Below are positions 51,833-61,330 of a stretch of DNA of 64,000 bases, piece after piece. The translations under genes and the position numbers were made by a program. Positions within the stretch are counted from its first letter, which is position 1; the number at the start of each line of letters is the position of its first letter. This DNA is from CAYYYG01 sp964591375 (GTDB lineage Bacteria > Patescibacteriota > Microgenomatia > UBA1406 > GWC2-37-13). Under the pieces are notes generated by a model. That model was not told the origin of the DNA and searched no databases. It worked only from the letters and a program-made list of their open reading frames with translations. Where the stretch lies: positions 1-64,000 of the forward strand of contig CAZQAU010000007.1 in assembly GCA_964591375.1 (NCBI GenBank), in the 5' to 3' direction.

Positions 51833-52108
51833 ATGAAACTAATTGGAAAATATGGAATATGGTTGGTTATTTTGATTCTTATGGTAGTAAACGTATATGT
51901 ATTCGTTTCTGGTGTAAAACTTGGCGATGAGATAAGCCGGTTTGACAGAGAAATAGCTCGTTTAAATCAGGAAAATTTGGAGTTGGAAAAAAAAGTATTT
52001 AGTGCCGAGTCATTGAACCACGCTGCATCAGTGGCAGCACAGCTTAATTTTACTAATGGCGCGCCTCCTGTCTATCTTGAGAATCAGACATACGCGCTGA
52101 ATAGATAA
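51833..52108 (+). CDS. ftsL: FtsL-like septum protein
   Basis: A 91-residue protein with one N-terminal membrane segment (IWLVILILMVVNVYVFVSG) followed by a coiled coil (about 30-65, ISRFDREIARLNQENLELEKKV) and a short tail. This layout and its position between rsmH and ftsI fit the divisome protein FtsL, though sequence identity in this family is always low. Confidence 0.75.
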   Translation: MKLIGKYGIWLVILILMVVNVYVFVSGVKLGDEISRFDREIARLNQENLELEKKVFSAESLNHAASVAAQLNFTNGAPPVYLENQTYALNR

Positions 52109-52145
52109 CCATTGTGGTGATATTGTATAGTTTATATCCTTACGT

Positions 52146-53810
52146 ATGCTTAAACTGAAATTTCTCTTCACTATTTTTTTTGTTTTCTTCATACTCATCG
52201 TAGCTAAACTATTTTATATTCAGGTTTTCTATATAAAAACCCATCCCACTGACTACTTAACCATTCAGTCGTTACAACCGGAGCGGGGTCGAATTTTTGA
52301 TAGGAATGGTGCTCCTATGGTAGTGAATGAATCAATATATCGGTTATTTGCAGAGCCAAAACTTATTGCTGATAAAGAAGAAATGGTCACAAAACTGGAA
52401 AATATTCTCCATATCGGAGAGGCCACATTAGAAGCCCGTATCGACCTAAAAAAAGACTGGGTTTCTGTAAAGTCGGAGATCAGTCCGGAAATAAAAGATA
52501 AAATTAGTAAACTTAAACTAGCCGGTCTCGGTTTCGAAGAACAAAGAAAGCGTTACTATCCGGAGTCTTCTCTGTCAGCACATTTGGTTGGATTTGTGGG
52601 AAAAAATGCTGAAAGTGATAGTGTGGGATACTTCGGATTAGAAGGATATTATGATAAGGAATTAACAGGTATATCGGGAGTAATGCGTTCAGAACGGGAT
52701 TTGATTGGAAGACCTATATTTGTCGGTACACAGGAACGAGTAGATCCGGAAGATGGGCGCGATTTATATTTATCCATAGATAAAACTGTCCAACATATTG
52801 CTAAAACAAAACTAATTCAAGGAATAGAACGATATAAAGCGAAAGAAGGTTGTGTAATTGTAGCCAACCCAATGACGATGGAGTTGCTTGCCATGACATG
52901 TTTACCTGATTTTGATCCGGATAAATATTATGACTTCACAGAAGATAATTTTAAAAATCCGGCTATAACTAATGTGTATGAGCCGGGTTCTATTTTTAAG
53001 CCCCTAATAGTTGCGGCTGGTGTGGAACAAAAAGCAATCAAACCAGATGAAATGTTTGATGAAGATGGCCCTGTCACCGTAGGTGGATACACGATCCGTA
53101 CTTGGGATAATAAATATGAAGGACGCATTTCTATGACGCGTATCCTGGAAAAATCATCGAATGTGGGTATGGTTTATATTGGAAATAAGATGGGTGATAA
53201 GAGCGTATTAAATTATGTTAAAAAGTTTGGTTTTGGTGAAAAGACAGGGATTGATTTGCAGGGTGAATTCAGTAGCTATTTAAAACCTGATGCTGAATGG
53301 TATCCAATTGATTATGCAACAGTCACTTTCGGTCAGGGAATTGCAGTAACTCCTTTGCAGATGGTCCGTGCATTTTCTTCGATTATTAATGGGGGAAAGT
53401 TAATGCAACCGTATGTCGTTTCTTCCATTCAAAATGATGGGGAAATAAAAAAACATGAACCTGTAGTATCACGTCGTACAGTTTCCGAAAGAACCTCAGA
53501 GATAATTAAAAAAATGTTGGTGATGACTGTGGAAAATGGAGAAATTAAATGGGCTAAACCTAAAGGATATAAAATTGGAGGTAAGACAGGTACAGCTCAA
53601 ATTGCAATTGAAGGGAAATATGATCCCAATAAAACAATCGCTTCATTCATGGGGTTTGGTCCGGCTGATGACCCTAAATTTATCGCATTAGTTGTACTTC
53701 GTGAGCCACAAGCTTCTATATGGGGTTCAGAAACGGCAGCACCATTATTTTTTGAAATTGCTAAAGAACTATTAGCTTATTACAATATCCCTCCCACGAG
53801 CAATGAATAA
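52146..53810 (+). CDS. ftsI: Class B penicillin-binding protein (FtsI/PBP2-type)
   Basis: A 554-residue septal transpeptidase. It has an N-terminal anchor (about 3-27), a dimerisation domain (QPERGRIFDRNGAPM) and a transpeptidase domain with SxxK in YEPGSIFKPL, SxN in EKSSNVGMVY and KTG in IGGKTGTAQIA. No PASTA domain is present. Its position in the cluster supports the septal FtsI role over elongation PBP2. Confidence 0.94.
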   Translation: MLKLKFLFTIFFVFFILIVAKLFYIQVFYIKTHPTDYLTIQSLQPERGRIFDRNGAPMVVNESIYRLFAEPKLIADKEEMVTKLENILHIGEATLEARIDLKKDWVSVKSEISPEIKDKISKLKLAGLGFEEQRKRYYPESSLSAHLVGFVGKNAESDSVGYFGLEGYYDKELTGISGVMRSERDLIGRPIFVGTQERVDPEDGRDLYLSIDKTVQHIAKTKLIQGIERYKAKEGCVIVANPMTMELLAMTCLPDFDPDKYYDFTEDNFKNPAITNVYEPGSIFKPLIVAAGVEQKAIKPDEMFDEDGPVTVGGYTIRTWDNKYEGRISMTRILEKSSNVGMVYIGNKMGDKSVLNYVKKFGFGEKTGIDLQGEFSSYLKPDAEWYPIDYATVTFGQGIAVTPLQMVRAFSSIINGGKLMQPYVVSSIQNDGEIKKHEPVVSRRTVSERTSEIIKKMLVMTVENGEIKWAKPKGYKIGGKTGTAQIAIEGKYDPNKTIASFMGFGPADDPKFIALVVLREPQASIWGSETAAPLFFEIAKELLAYYNIPPTSNE

Positions 53811-53859
53811 TCTAAAATACATTGCATGAATTCAAAAATTTTGATTTAATTATTTTAAG

Positions 53860-56169
53860 ATGCAAACGAGATTGTCTATATCAATTATATTATTAATATT
53901 TACGGTATTTCTTGTTCAAAATATTTCGTTGCATGCAGAAGATCGATGGTGGGATAATACATTTCGTTATCGAAAAATTCTCACTTTTAACAATGCTAGG
54001 CGTTCCGAAAATTTAACCGATTTCCCTGTATTAATTAAACTTACGGAATCTAATTTTGATTTTTCAAAAGTACAGACTAGTGGTCAAGATATTCGTTTCA
54101 TTGATGCTGATAATTCTACCCAGTTGTCATATGAAATTGAAGACTGGAATTATTATGCAAAAAAAGCCATAATTTGGGTTAAAGTACCGCAAGTTGATGC
54201 AGATTCTACAAGCGATTACATATATTTATACTATGGTAATTCATCTGCAAATGATGCACAAAGTAAATCTTCTGTATGGAACAATCATTATCTTGGAGTC
54301 TGGCATATGAATCAAGATCCTGGTAGTTCAAATGTACTTGATAGTACGTCAAATGGTTATCATGCATTGCCTGCCGGAGCTTTTTCAGGAGCTTTAAATG
54401 ATGCAAGGGTTGGAAAAGGTATATCCTTTACGACAAGTAATAAACTTTATTATAACGCTACGAATGCTTTTAGATTTCCTATCAATCAAGATTTTAGTGT
54501 GTCTATCTGGACGAAAGAAGATTTAGCCAACAATCGCGCATTTAGAGCTGTCATTGGCACAAACTGGACAGGATCACCAAGAGTGGGATGGTGGTTTCTG
54601 ACGTGGTATGGCAATCCTGATAGTTTTTTTCAGATACAAAATCAAAATATAAACGTTCTTACCAGTACCTCAACTCAAACAGTCAATCTAATAGATGGTA
54701 ACTGGCATCATTTAACTGGTGTACGACAGGGTGATATAGCTCGTTATTACATAGACGGCAATTTAGTTAGCACGCAAACAGGTGCCAATGTAGACTTATC
54801 AGCATCTTCAACATTAACGTGGGCTTGGACTTCCAATAATAGTCCAACAGTTAATTATGCAGGAGTTCTCGATGAGACGCAAATTTCAGACGCAGCACGG
54901 TCATCTGAATGGATTAATGCAAGTTATGCTTCTATGACCGATAATTTTTTAACGTATAGTGATGAAAAAAATTCTGTCACAAATACTATGCTTTCGTTAA
55001 ACAATACATTAGACGTTGTAGCGAATAATAACTATCGTCTTTCTGGGACTGTAAGAGTTTCAGATATTCAGTTTTTGCCTTCAGCAGTGCAGTATCAAAT
55101 AAACGGTAGTGGTTGGCGTAACGGAGTACCTACAGATGGTGCTTATGATACACTTGAAGATTCGTTCTATTTTGACTTTTCACCAAAAATAAATAATAAC
55201 TCCGGTGAAGGATTTACGGCTCGAGTGCGTACCGTTCGAGGCAGCGAGATACAAGCTGATAATTTGTTTTATTTTCGTCCTTTTAATCCGGTTAAGCCAG
55301 AAAATGATAGTACTTTAGATACCGACTTGCCGCGATTTACTTTTGAGATTAATAAAGATAGATTTGAAGATATAAAAAATAGTTTAAATAAATTTGAGAT
55401 AGAGCTTAATAAAAATGGAACGGGATGGAAAACATATATCGGTGACATACCAGTTGATTATGAGTCTATCAAATCAAGAGATGATAATTTTAAGAAAACG
55501 ACTTCTCAAACAAATGGCAATGGACTATATGAAGATAAAAGAATTTGGATTAGTTATGCAAATAATAACTCTACGATAGATGTTTTTGCGAAAGCAGCGG
55601 ATACGACGGGTAGATATACCGATAATTATTTTGACGAAGGTGGTAAAAAGCTTTCGAACGGTAAATACCAATGGCGAGTTGTTGCAATAGATAAGCTTGG
55701 TCATCGTCAAGAATCTGATGTGCGAACTTTTCAGATAGGCACTATCCAAGTTATAAAAAAACATACTTTTTTTCCTTTAACAATTTTATCAATTAGCGGC
55801 ATAGGATCAGTTTCTATCAGCACAACTCAATTGAAAGCGTTAAAACCTTCATATACTACATGGTCAGCGACACCTACATTTTATGGTATAGCCTTTGCAG
55901 ACTCAGAAGTGACTTTAAAAATAACTGATGTAGAGTGTGAAAAAAAACAACTTTTTGATTGTACTAGGACACTGAGGACTATTACCAATCAGGAATCACG
56001 GTGGGGAATAAATATACCCGCGAACATACTGAGATATGGAAAGAATTATAAAATTCAAACTTCAGTTTCACTCGAAGGTGATTATAACGAACTACCAAGC
56101 TTCAATCTCATTCATGCGATTGTCAATAATAAACCATTAGGTTTATCTCCTAAGCCCAAATCTAAATAA
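53860..56169 (+). CDS. Large secreted DUF2341/LamG protein
   Basis: A 769-residue exported protein. It has a signal peptide (about 1-26), a DUF2341 segment (RYRKILTFNN to IYLYYGNSS, about 35-130), a LamG/concanavalin-like domain (LGVWHMNQDP to GVLDETQISDAARSSEWINASYASM, about 145-350), then Ig-like or repeat regions and a basic C-terminus. No sortase signal was seen. It probably binds carbohydrate at the surface. Its position inside the division/wall cluster is unusual. Confidence 0.85.
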   Translation: MQTRLSISIILLIFTVFLVQNISLHAEDRWWDNTFRYRKILTFNNARRSENLTDFPVLIKLTESNFDFSKVQTSGQDIRFIDADNSTQLSYEIEDWNYYAKKAIIWVKVPQVDADSTSDYIYLYYGNSSANDAQSKSSVWNNHYLGVWHMNQDPGSSNVLDSTSNGYHALPAGAFSGALNDARVGKGISFTTSNKLYYNATNAFRFPINQDFSVSIWTKEDLANNRAFRAVIGTNWTGSPRVGWWFLTWYGNPDSFFQIQNQNINVLTSTSTQTVNLIDGNWHHLTGVRQGDIARYYIDGNLVSTQTGANVDLSASSTLTWAWTSNNSPTVNYAGVLDETQISDAARSSEWINASYASMTDNFLTYSDEKNSVTNTMLSLNNTLDVVANNNYRLSGTVRVSDIQFLPSAVQYQINGSGWRNGVPTDGAYDTLEDSFYFDFSPKINNNSGEGFTARVRTVRGSEIQADNLFYFRPFNPVKPENDSTLDTDLPRFTFEINKDRFEDIKNSLNKFEIELNKNGTGWKTYIGDIPVDYESIKSRDDNFKKTTSQTNGNGLYEDKRIWISYANNNSTIDVFAKAADTTGRYTDNYFDEGGKKLSNGKYQWRVVAIDKLGHRQESDVRTFQIGTIQVIKKHTFFPLTILSISGIGSVSISTTQLKALKPSYTTWSATPTFYGIAFADSEVTLKITDVECEKKQLFDCTRTLRTITNQESRWGINIPANILRYGKNYKIQTSVSLEGDYNELPSFNLIHAIVNNKPLGLSPKPKSK

Positions 56170-56282
56170 ACAAGAAATTTATTTAAAACTGTATACAGTG
56201 ATATAATTTGCTTATTCACCGCAAATAATCATGCCAGGCAAATGCTTATTAGCTGGTAATAAATTAATAATTTTTTATATAT

Positions 56283-56549
56283 ATGTCAGATTCAAATAGA
56301 AATTCTAGCGAAGTAATAATTGATGTTAATTTAGATAACACACCGATACTTTTTACAGATAATATTTTCATGACGACTAATGAAAATGGGGTCGTTTTTG
56401 ACATTATGCAAAAACTCGGGCCAACGAATAAAATGAGAATTGTATCGAGAATCGGAATGAGTCGTGAGCATGCAAAAAAATTTCTAAAAGAATTAGGCAA
56501 ATTAGTGGCAATGACTGAAGGACAAATTCAAACAGGTAATAAAAACTAA
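56283..56549 (+). CDS. DUF3467-like small protein
   Basis: An 88-residue soluble protein. DNIFMTTNENGVVFDIMQ and RIVSRIGMSREHAKKFLKELGKLV match the DUF3467 pattern (a short beta part, then R-hydrophobic-Met-Ser-x2-His-A-K). The function of the family is unknown. It is followed by a convergent membrane-protein gene 14 nt away. Confidence 0.75.
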   Translation: MSDSNRNSSEVIIDVNLDNTPILFTDNIFMTTNENGVVFDIMQKLGPTNKMRIVSRIGMSREHAKKFLKELGKLVAMTEGQIQTGNKN

Positions 56550-56563
56550 ATAGAAGAGCAGTT

Positions 56564-56866
56564 TTATAAGATTGAAAGAATTAAAACCACTACCACAATC
56601 AAAATTAAAATATTTGCAAAATAACTGATAAAAGCAAATATTCCTGTGAGAGATACAAGCCAGATAACCAAAAATAGAGCAATAATTTCTCTGAAAGGAC
56701 TGGAAAGTTTATTGGAAAGCCAAACTAAAAATCCGAAGATAATGAGATGTGAAAGAGTAATAGGATGATTGAATAGATGAAATAGCGGGGTATCCAATAC
56801 AACAATGCGTAGATTGGCGAGCAAAACAAGGATAACAGCTGCAATAATAATCTGATTTGTTTTCAT
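56564..56866 (-). CDS. Small membrane protein
   Basis: A 100-residue protein with three or four membrane segments, a few charges (SNKLSSPFRE) and a hydrophobic C-terminus. No family recognised. It is the only leftward gene inside the otherwise rightward division/wall cluster. It could be read from a promoter overlapping that of murE. Confidence 0.6.
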   Translation of the reverse strand: MKTNQIIIAAVILVLLANLRIVVLDTPLFHLFNHPITLSHLIIFGFLVWLSNKLSSPFREIIALFLVIWLVSLTGIFAFISYFANILILIVVVVLILSIL

Positions 56867-56880
56867 ATTTTATTTCCCCT

Positions 56881-56907
56881 TTGTACCTGAACAGCTTGGT
56901 ATATAAT
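56881..56907 (+). promoter_or_regulatory. murE promoter, predicted leaderless
   Basis: -35 TTGTAC (56881-56886), 15-nt spacer, -10 TATAAT (56902-56907), ending 8 nt before the ATG at 56916. It would allow murE and the genes after it to be expressed apart from the mraZ promoter. Confidence 0.55.
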
Positions 56908-56915
56908 TAGTATAC

Positions 56916-58166
56916 ATGATACGATCAGCAAAAAATAAATATCATCTTCTCCGTGCACTGGCGGCCAATACCATTTACCGGTTTCCAGCTAAAAAGCTCA
57001 AAATTATTGGTATTACCGGCACCGATGGAAAAACGACGACCACTGCCCTTATTTATCATATTTTAAAAGAGTCTGGAAAAAAAGTATCAATGATTTCCAG
57101 TGTATACGCAAAAGTCGGTCCCCAGGAATATGATATTGGTTTCCATGTTACATCTCCGGACCCGTTTGCGACACAAAAATTTCTTCAGATGAGTCTCAAT
57201 GCCGGAGATGAGTTTTTTGTATTGGAAACGACATCTCATGCATTAGATCAAAACCGAGTGTGGGGCGTGGAGTTTGAAGTTGGTATTATTACAAACATTA
57301 CACATGAACACCTTGACTATCATAAAACCTACGAAAACTATGTCCGTACGAAAGCACGCTTATTAAAAAAATCAAGGAATGTACTCATTAATCAGGATGA
57401 CCAGTCATATGAAATACTTAAAAGTATTGTCGATCAATGCACAAACATACCAACTCCTCATTTTTATACTTATGGACTAAATTCAAATGCGAACTTTCAT
57501 GAAAATATGGAAGATCGTATTGGTACACCTCTGGCAGATTTCAATAAATATAATTATCTGGCTGCCTTTGCGACATGTAAACTCCTTGGGCTTCATGATG
57601 AAGAAATTATAAAAGCATTAAAAACATTTAAACTCCCACCCGGACGTGTTGATATTATTACCCGAGATCCGTATATGGCAATAATTGATTTTGCGCATAC
57701 TCCCAATGCTCTGGAAGAAATATTACGGTATGTACGACGAGTATATGTTAAAAATGGCGGAAGACTCATTCATGTTTTTGGATCGGCAGCTTTGCGGGAT
57801 CAAAGTAAACGTCCATTTATGGGTGAAGCCAGTGGACGGTATGCTGATCTTACTATATTAACCGAAGAAGATTATCGTACTGAAGATCCGCAAAAAATTT
57901 GTTCTGAAATTGCGATAGGACTGGAAAAAAAAGGTTTTAAAAAAACAGAATCATTAGCATTTGGTGAGACTAATAAATCATATACTGTCATTATCAATCG
58001 GGAACAGGCTATAAACAAAGCTGTTAGTATAGCCAAAGTGGGTGATGTTCTGATTTTTACTGGTAAAGGACATGAAAAAAGCTTATGCCGGGGAAAAACG
58101 GAATATCCATGGGATGAAAAAAAAACTGTGATGAATGCGATTGCTCAACAACAAAAAGAGGATTAA
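56916..58166 (+). CDS. murE: MurE-like Mur ligase lacking the N-terminal domain
   Basis: A 416-residue Mur ligase. The ATP loop GITGTDGKTTTTALI lies near residue 32, so the usual N-terminal UDP-binding domain (about 80-90 residues) is absent. VLETTSHALDQNR, NITHEHLDYHKTYENY and FAHTPNALEEIL match MurE. The diamino-acid motif, DNPR in mDAP-adding enzymes, reads EDYR (in TEEDYRTEDP). It probably adds the third residue of the stem peptide, but the identity of that residue is open. Confidence 0.88.
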   Translation: MIRSAKNKYHLLRALAANTIYRFPAKKLKIIGITGTDGKTTTTALIYHILKESGKKVSMISSVYAKVGPQEYDIGFHVTSPDPFATQKFLQMSLNAGDEFFVLETTSHALDQNRVWGVEFEVGIITNITHEHLDYHKTYENYVRTKARLLKKSRNVLINQDDQSYEILKSIVDQCTNIPTPHFYTYGLNSNANFHENMEDRIGTPLADFNKYNYLAAFATCKLLGLHDEEIIKALKTFKLPPGRVDIITRDPYMAIIDFAHTPNALEEILRYVRRVYVKNGGRLIHVFGSAALRDQSKRPFMGEASGRYADLTILTEEDYRTEDPQKICSEIAIGLEKKGFKKTESLAFGETNKSYTVIINREQAINKAVSIAKVGDVLIFTGKGHEKSLCRGKTEYPWDEKKTVMNAIAQQQKED

Positions 58167-58169
58167 CAT

Positions 58170-58886
58170 ATGATCAGATTCGATAAACAAAAGTCTATCT
58201 ATTACTCTGATCTTATAAATAATAAGAACTATATTGCGGGTTTTGGCACACGATATTCAAATGATCTTGTCCCTATTTTTCAAAATGTAGAACACCGGTA
58301 TAAGATGGTTGCAGTTCCCGTTCAGACACATTCGACTAATATTGAGACACTGACTGTAATATCTGATAGTAGCGATCTTGGTACATTTCCCAACTGTGAT
58401 GGATTGGTAAGTAATAAAGCAGAGGTGGCACTGACAATTAAGACGGCTGATTGTGTTCCTATTATATTTGTTGATGAGAAAAATGGAGTTTTTGGAATTT
58501 CTCATCAGGGATGGAAAGGAACAATTGGAAGAATGCCAGCTAAAATGATACAAAAAATGATAGCTGCAGGAGCAAAAAAAGAACATATTATAGCTGCAAT
58601 TGGGCCATGTATTGGATCGTGTTGTTACAATATTGAACTAGAACGGGTTGAAATTTTTTATAAAGAATTTCCACGTTATTTTGAAAAAATTATTACACAC
58701 AAAGATGAAAAACAGTATTTAAATCTTTTATATACGAATTATCGCATTCTACTGGACGCAGGAATAAGTAGATCGCAGATAGACTATTTTCCTTTTTGTA
58801 CTCAGTGTAATGAAGATAAATTTTTTTCATTTAGAAGGGACAAAGGAATACATGGTAACTTGATAAGTTTTATTATGAAAATATGA
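58170..58886 (+). CDS. pgeF: Peptidoglycan editing factor PgeF (YfiH/DUF152)
   Basis: A 238-residue protein with the family signature VQTHSTNIE, TIKTADCVPIIF, GISHQGWKGTIGRM and AIGPCIGSCCYNIE. The His/Cys set forms a zinc or copper site. In E. coli PgeF corrects misincorporated amino acids in UDP-MurNAc intermediates. Its position between murE and murC strongly supports that job here. It overlaps the next gene by 4 nt. Confidence 0.93.
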   Translation: MIRFDKQKSIYYSDLINNKNYIAGFGTRYSNDLVPIFQNVEHRYKMVAVPVQTHSTNIETLTVISDSSDLGTFPNCDGLVSNKAEVALTIKTADCVPIIFVDEKNGVFGISHQGWKGTIGRMPAKMIQKMIAAGAKKEHIIAAIGPCIGSCCYNIELERVEIFYKEFPRYFEKIITHKDEKQYLNLLYTNYRILLDAGISRSQIDYFPFCTQCNEDKFFSFRRDKGIHGNLISFIMKI

Positions 58887-60307
58887 ATTATAAAAATATA
58901 TTTTTGGTCGGTATTAAAGGAGCGGCGATGGCAAATATTGCATTAATTGCCAAAAAAATGGGCATGCGCGTACATGGTTCCGATAAGAGTGAAGAGTTTA
59001 TTACTGATGAACAGCTTCACAAAAATAATATAACTGTTATTAATACATTTGAGGCCAACGCACTGCCACATGATATTGATCTGGTGATCTATTCCGCTGC
59101 CCATGGAGGTATACAAAATTTGCAGGTTGTTGAAGCAAAGAATAGAGGGATTATAATCAAGCATCAGGCTGAATTTTTAGGAGAAATACTAAGGGAATTT
59201 ACTAATTCAATCGCGGTTTGTGGTACGCATGGTAAAACAACAACTTCAGCAATGTTATCTTATTGTCTATTAAAATTAGGCGTCCAACCGAGTTATTTAG
59301 TGGGAACTTCAGGTTTTAATGGGCATTATGGTGGAGAATACAACAATAAGGATTATTTTGTTATCGAAGCAGATGAATATGGATTAAATCCTCCTTCCGA
59401 TATTACTCCTAAGTTTCAGTTTTTGCATCCAACTCATTGTTTAGCGACTAATATAGATTTTGATCATCCTGATGTTTACACAGACATTCAAGCGACAAAA
59501 AATGCATTTTTGAAGTTTTTTCATCAAATAACAGCTGAAAAATCTCACCAGTTGTATGTATGTATTGATGATCAGGATTTGATGTCAGTGATACAGAAAT
59601 TGCCCAAAATCACATATAAAACATTTGGTTATGCTTCAGAAGCGAATATTCAAATTGTAAATCCCGTTGTTTCAGAAAATAAAACCACTTTTGAGCTTAT
59701 ATATAAGGGAGATAATCTTGGGATATTTTCACTTTCTGTTTTTGGCGGCAAACATATTTCCAATGCAGCAGGTGTAGTTTTAGTGCTCCTCGACCTGGGA
59801 TTTAAAGTATCTGAAATCAAAAAAGCTATTGAAGGATTTACGGGTGCAAAAAGAAGATTCGAGCTTGTCAAAAAAATTCAGTCTTTTTATCTATTCGATG
59901 ATTATGCGCATCATCCGGAAGAGATTCGTTCTACTTTGGAGACGGCAAAAAAGCGATTTAAAAAACGACGCCTGGTGGTGATATTTCAACCTCATACTTT
60001 TTCTCGAACATATGCATTAAAAGATCAGTTCGTAGATGCATTATCAATTGCTGATTTTGTTTACATTGCACCTATTTTCGCATCAGCCCGAGAAAAAAGC
60101 GCAGAGTTTGATGTTTGTTCTGATGATTTAGTTAAGGCAGCAAGGGAAAAATCTATGAACCATTTTTACGCATATATATCAAATGACGATCTTATGTCGC
60201 ATTTAGCCGGCTTTTTGAGAGATGATGACGTGTTGTTTACTATGGGAGCTGGGGATATATATAAGATGAAAAATGATATAATATCTCTAATGATGAAACT
60301 GAAGTAA
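58883..60307 (+). CDS. murC: UDP-N-acetylmuramate--L-alanine ligase-like (MurC/Mpl)
   Basis: A 474-residue Mur ligase with an N-terminal Rossmann domain (IFLVGIKGAAMANIALIAKKMG), ATP loop CGTHGKTTTSAML, NIDFDHPDVY and the C-terminal FDDYAHHPEEIRSTL and FQPHTFSRT. The mid-motif EADEYGLNPPSD resembles Mpl (EADEYD) more than MurC (EADESD). With no other MurC in view and murB next, MurC is the likelier role. Confidence 0.88.
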   Translation: MNYKNIFLVGIKGAAMANIALIAKKMGMRVHGSDKSEEFITDEQLHKNNITVINTFEANALPHDIDLVIYSAAHGGIQNLQVVEAKNRGIIIKHQAEFLGEILREFTNSIAVCGTHGKTTTSAMLSYCLLKLGVQPSYLVGTSGFNGHYGGEYNNKDYFVIEADEYGLNPPSDITPKFQFLHPTHCLATNIDFDHPDVYTDIQATKNAFLKFFHQITAEKSHQLYVCIDDQDLMSVIQKLPKITYKTFGYASEANIQIVNPVVSENKTTFELIYKGDNLGIFSLSVFGGKHISNAAGVVLVLLDLGFKVSEIKKAIEGFTGAKRRFELVKKIQSFYLFDDYAHHPEEIRSTLETAKKRFKKRRLVVIFQPHTFSRTYALKDQFVDALSIADFVYIAPIFASAREKSAEFDVCSDDLVKAAREKSMNHFYAYISNDDLMSHLAGFLRDDDVLFTMGAGDIYKMKNDIISLMMKLK

Positions 60308-60366
60308 GAGCTGTCATAAAGCGCCAATCTCAAAAAAAACGAACAGGGATTTTTTATAAAAAAACT

Positions 60367-61302
60367 ATGTACTCAGATATAATACAAAAATTAGGTAGTA
60401 ATCGTGTAGAGAAAAATAAGAACATTGCGCCATATATTACTCTGCGTACTCAAACAACTGCTGAGTTGTATTTTGAAGCGCGCAGTAGAGAGGATCTTAT
60501 ACTTGCAATCAAAGCTGCTGCTGAATCTCATATTCCATTGTTCATTTTAGGTGGCGGATCTAATCTCGCAGTTATGAATGCAAATATTAAAGGTTTAGTA
60601 CTGCGAAATCAGTATCAGGAATCAAAGATACTTACCGAAAGTTCCAACTCTGTAGATCTGTTTGTCTCTTCAGGATATCCGGTTGGCCGTCTGGTTAAAG
60701 AAACTATCGAAAAAGGATATGAAGGTTTTGAGTATCATCTCGGCCTGCCTGGGTCGTTAGGTGGTGCTATATTTATGAACTCAAAATGGACAAAAAATCT
60801 ATCATACTTTGGAGATTCGCTTATATCAGCAACTCTCTGTGATAGTAATGGAAATGTCAAAACTGTAGATCGGGAATATTTTCAGTTTGCTTATGACTAC
60901 AGCATCCTTCAAAAAACTAAAGAAATAGTGATTGATTGTATTTTCAGGTTACGTAAATCAGATCCTTTAATCCTGAAACAGCGATCACAGGAAGCCTTGG
61001 CATACCGAAGAGCAACTCAGCCGTTTGGAGTAGCCACCAGTGGATGTTTTTTTCGTAATATTCCTACTGCCGATATGAATCGTCTGGGGATTAAAACATC
61101 ATCTGCTGGATATTTGATCGATCAGACAGGGTTGAAAAACAAAAGTGTAGGAGATTTTATAGTATCAGATAAACATGCTAATTTTATTATTAATAAGGGT
61201 TCGGGAAAAGCAGAAGACCTCGTAAAACTCATTGCTATCATTAAGGAAGAGGTTAAAAAGAAATTTAACGTAGAATTGGAAGAGGAAGTTGTGATTATTT
61301 AA
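60367..61302 (+). CDS. murB: UDP-N-acetylenolpyruvoylglucosamine reductase
   Basis: A 311-residue FAD enzyme. The FAD-binding domain has PLFILGGGSNLAVM and YHLGLPGSLGGAIFMN. The substrate domain has the acid/base Ser in ATSGCFFRN and the Glu-rich end KKKFNVELEEEVV. It reduces enolpyruvyl-UDP-GlcNAc to UDP-MurNAc, the step after MurA, whose gene follows. Confidence 0.95.
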   Translation: MYSDIIQKLGSNRVEKNKNIAPYITLRTQTTAELYFEARSREDLILAIKAAAESHIPLFILGGGSNLAVMNANIKGLVLRNQYQESKILTESSNSVDLFVSSGYPVGRLVKETIEKGYEGFEYHLGLPGSLGGAIFMNSKWTKNLSYFGDSLISATLCDSNGNVKTVDREYFQFAYDYSILQKTKEIVIDCIFRLRKSDPLILKQRSQEALAYRRATQPFGVATSGCFFRNIPTADMNRLGIKTSSAGYLIDQTGLKNKSVGDFIVSDKHANFIINKGSGKAEDLVKLIAIIKEEVKKKFNVELEEEVVII

Positions 61303-61330
61303 ATGTTATTTGTTCGGTAATAAATATTGT

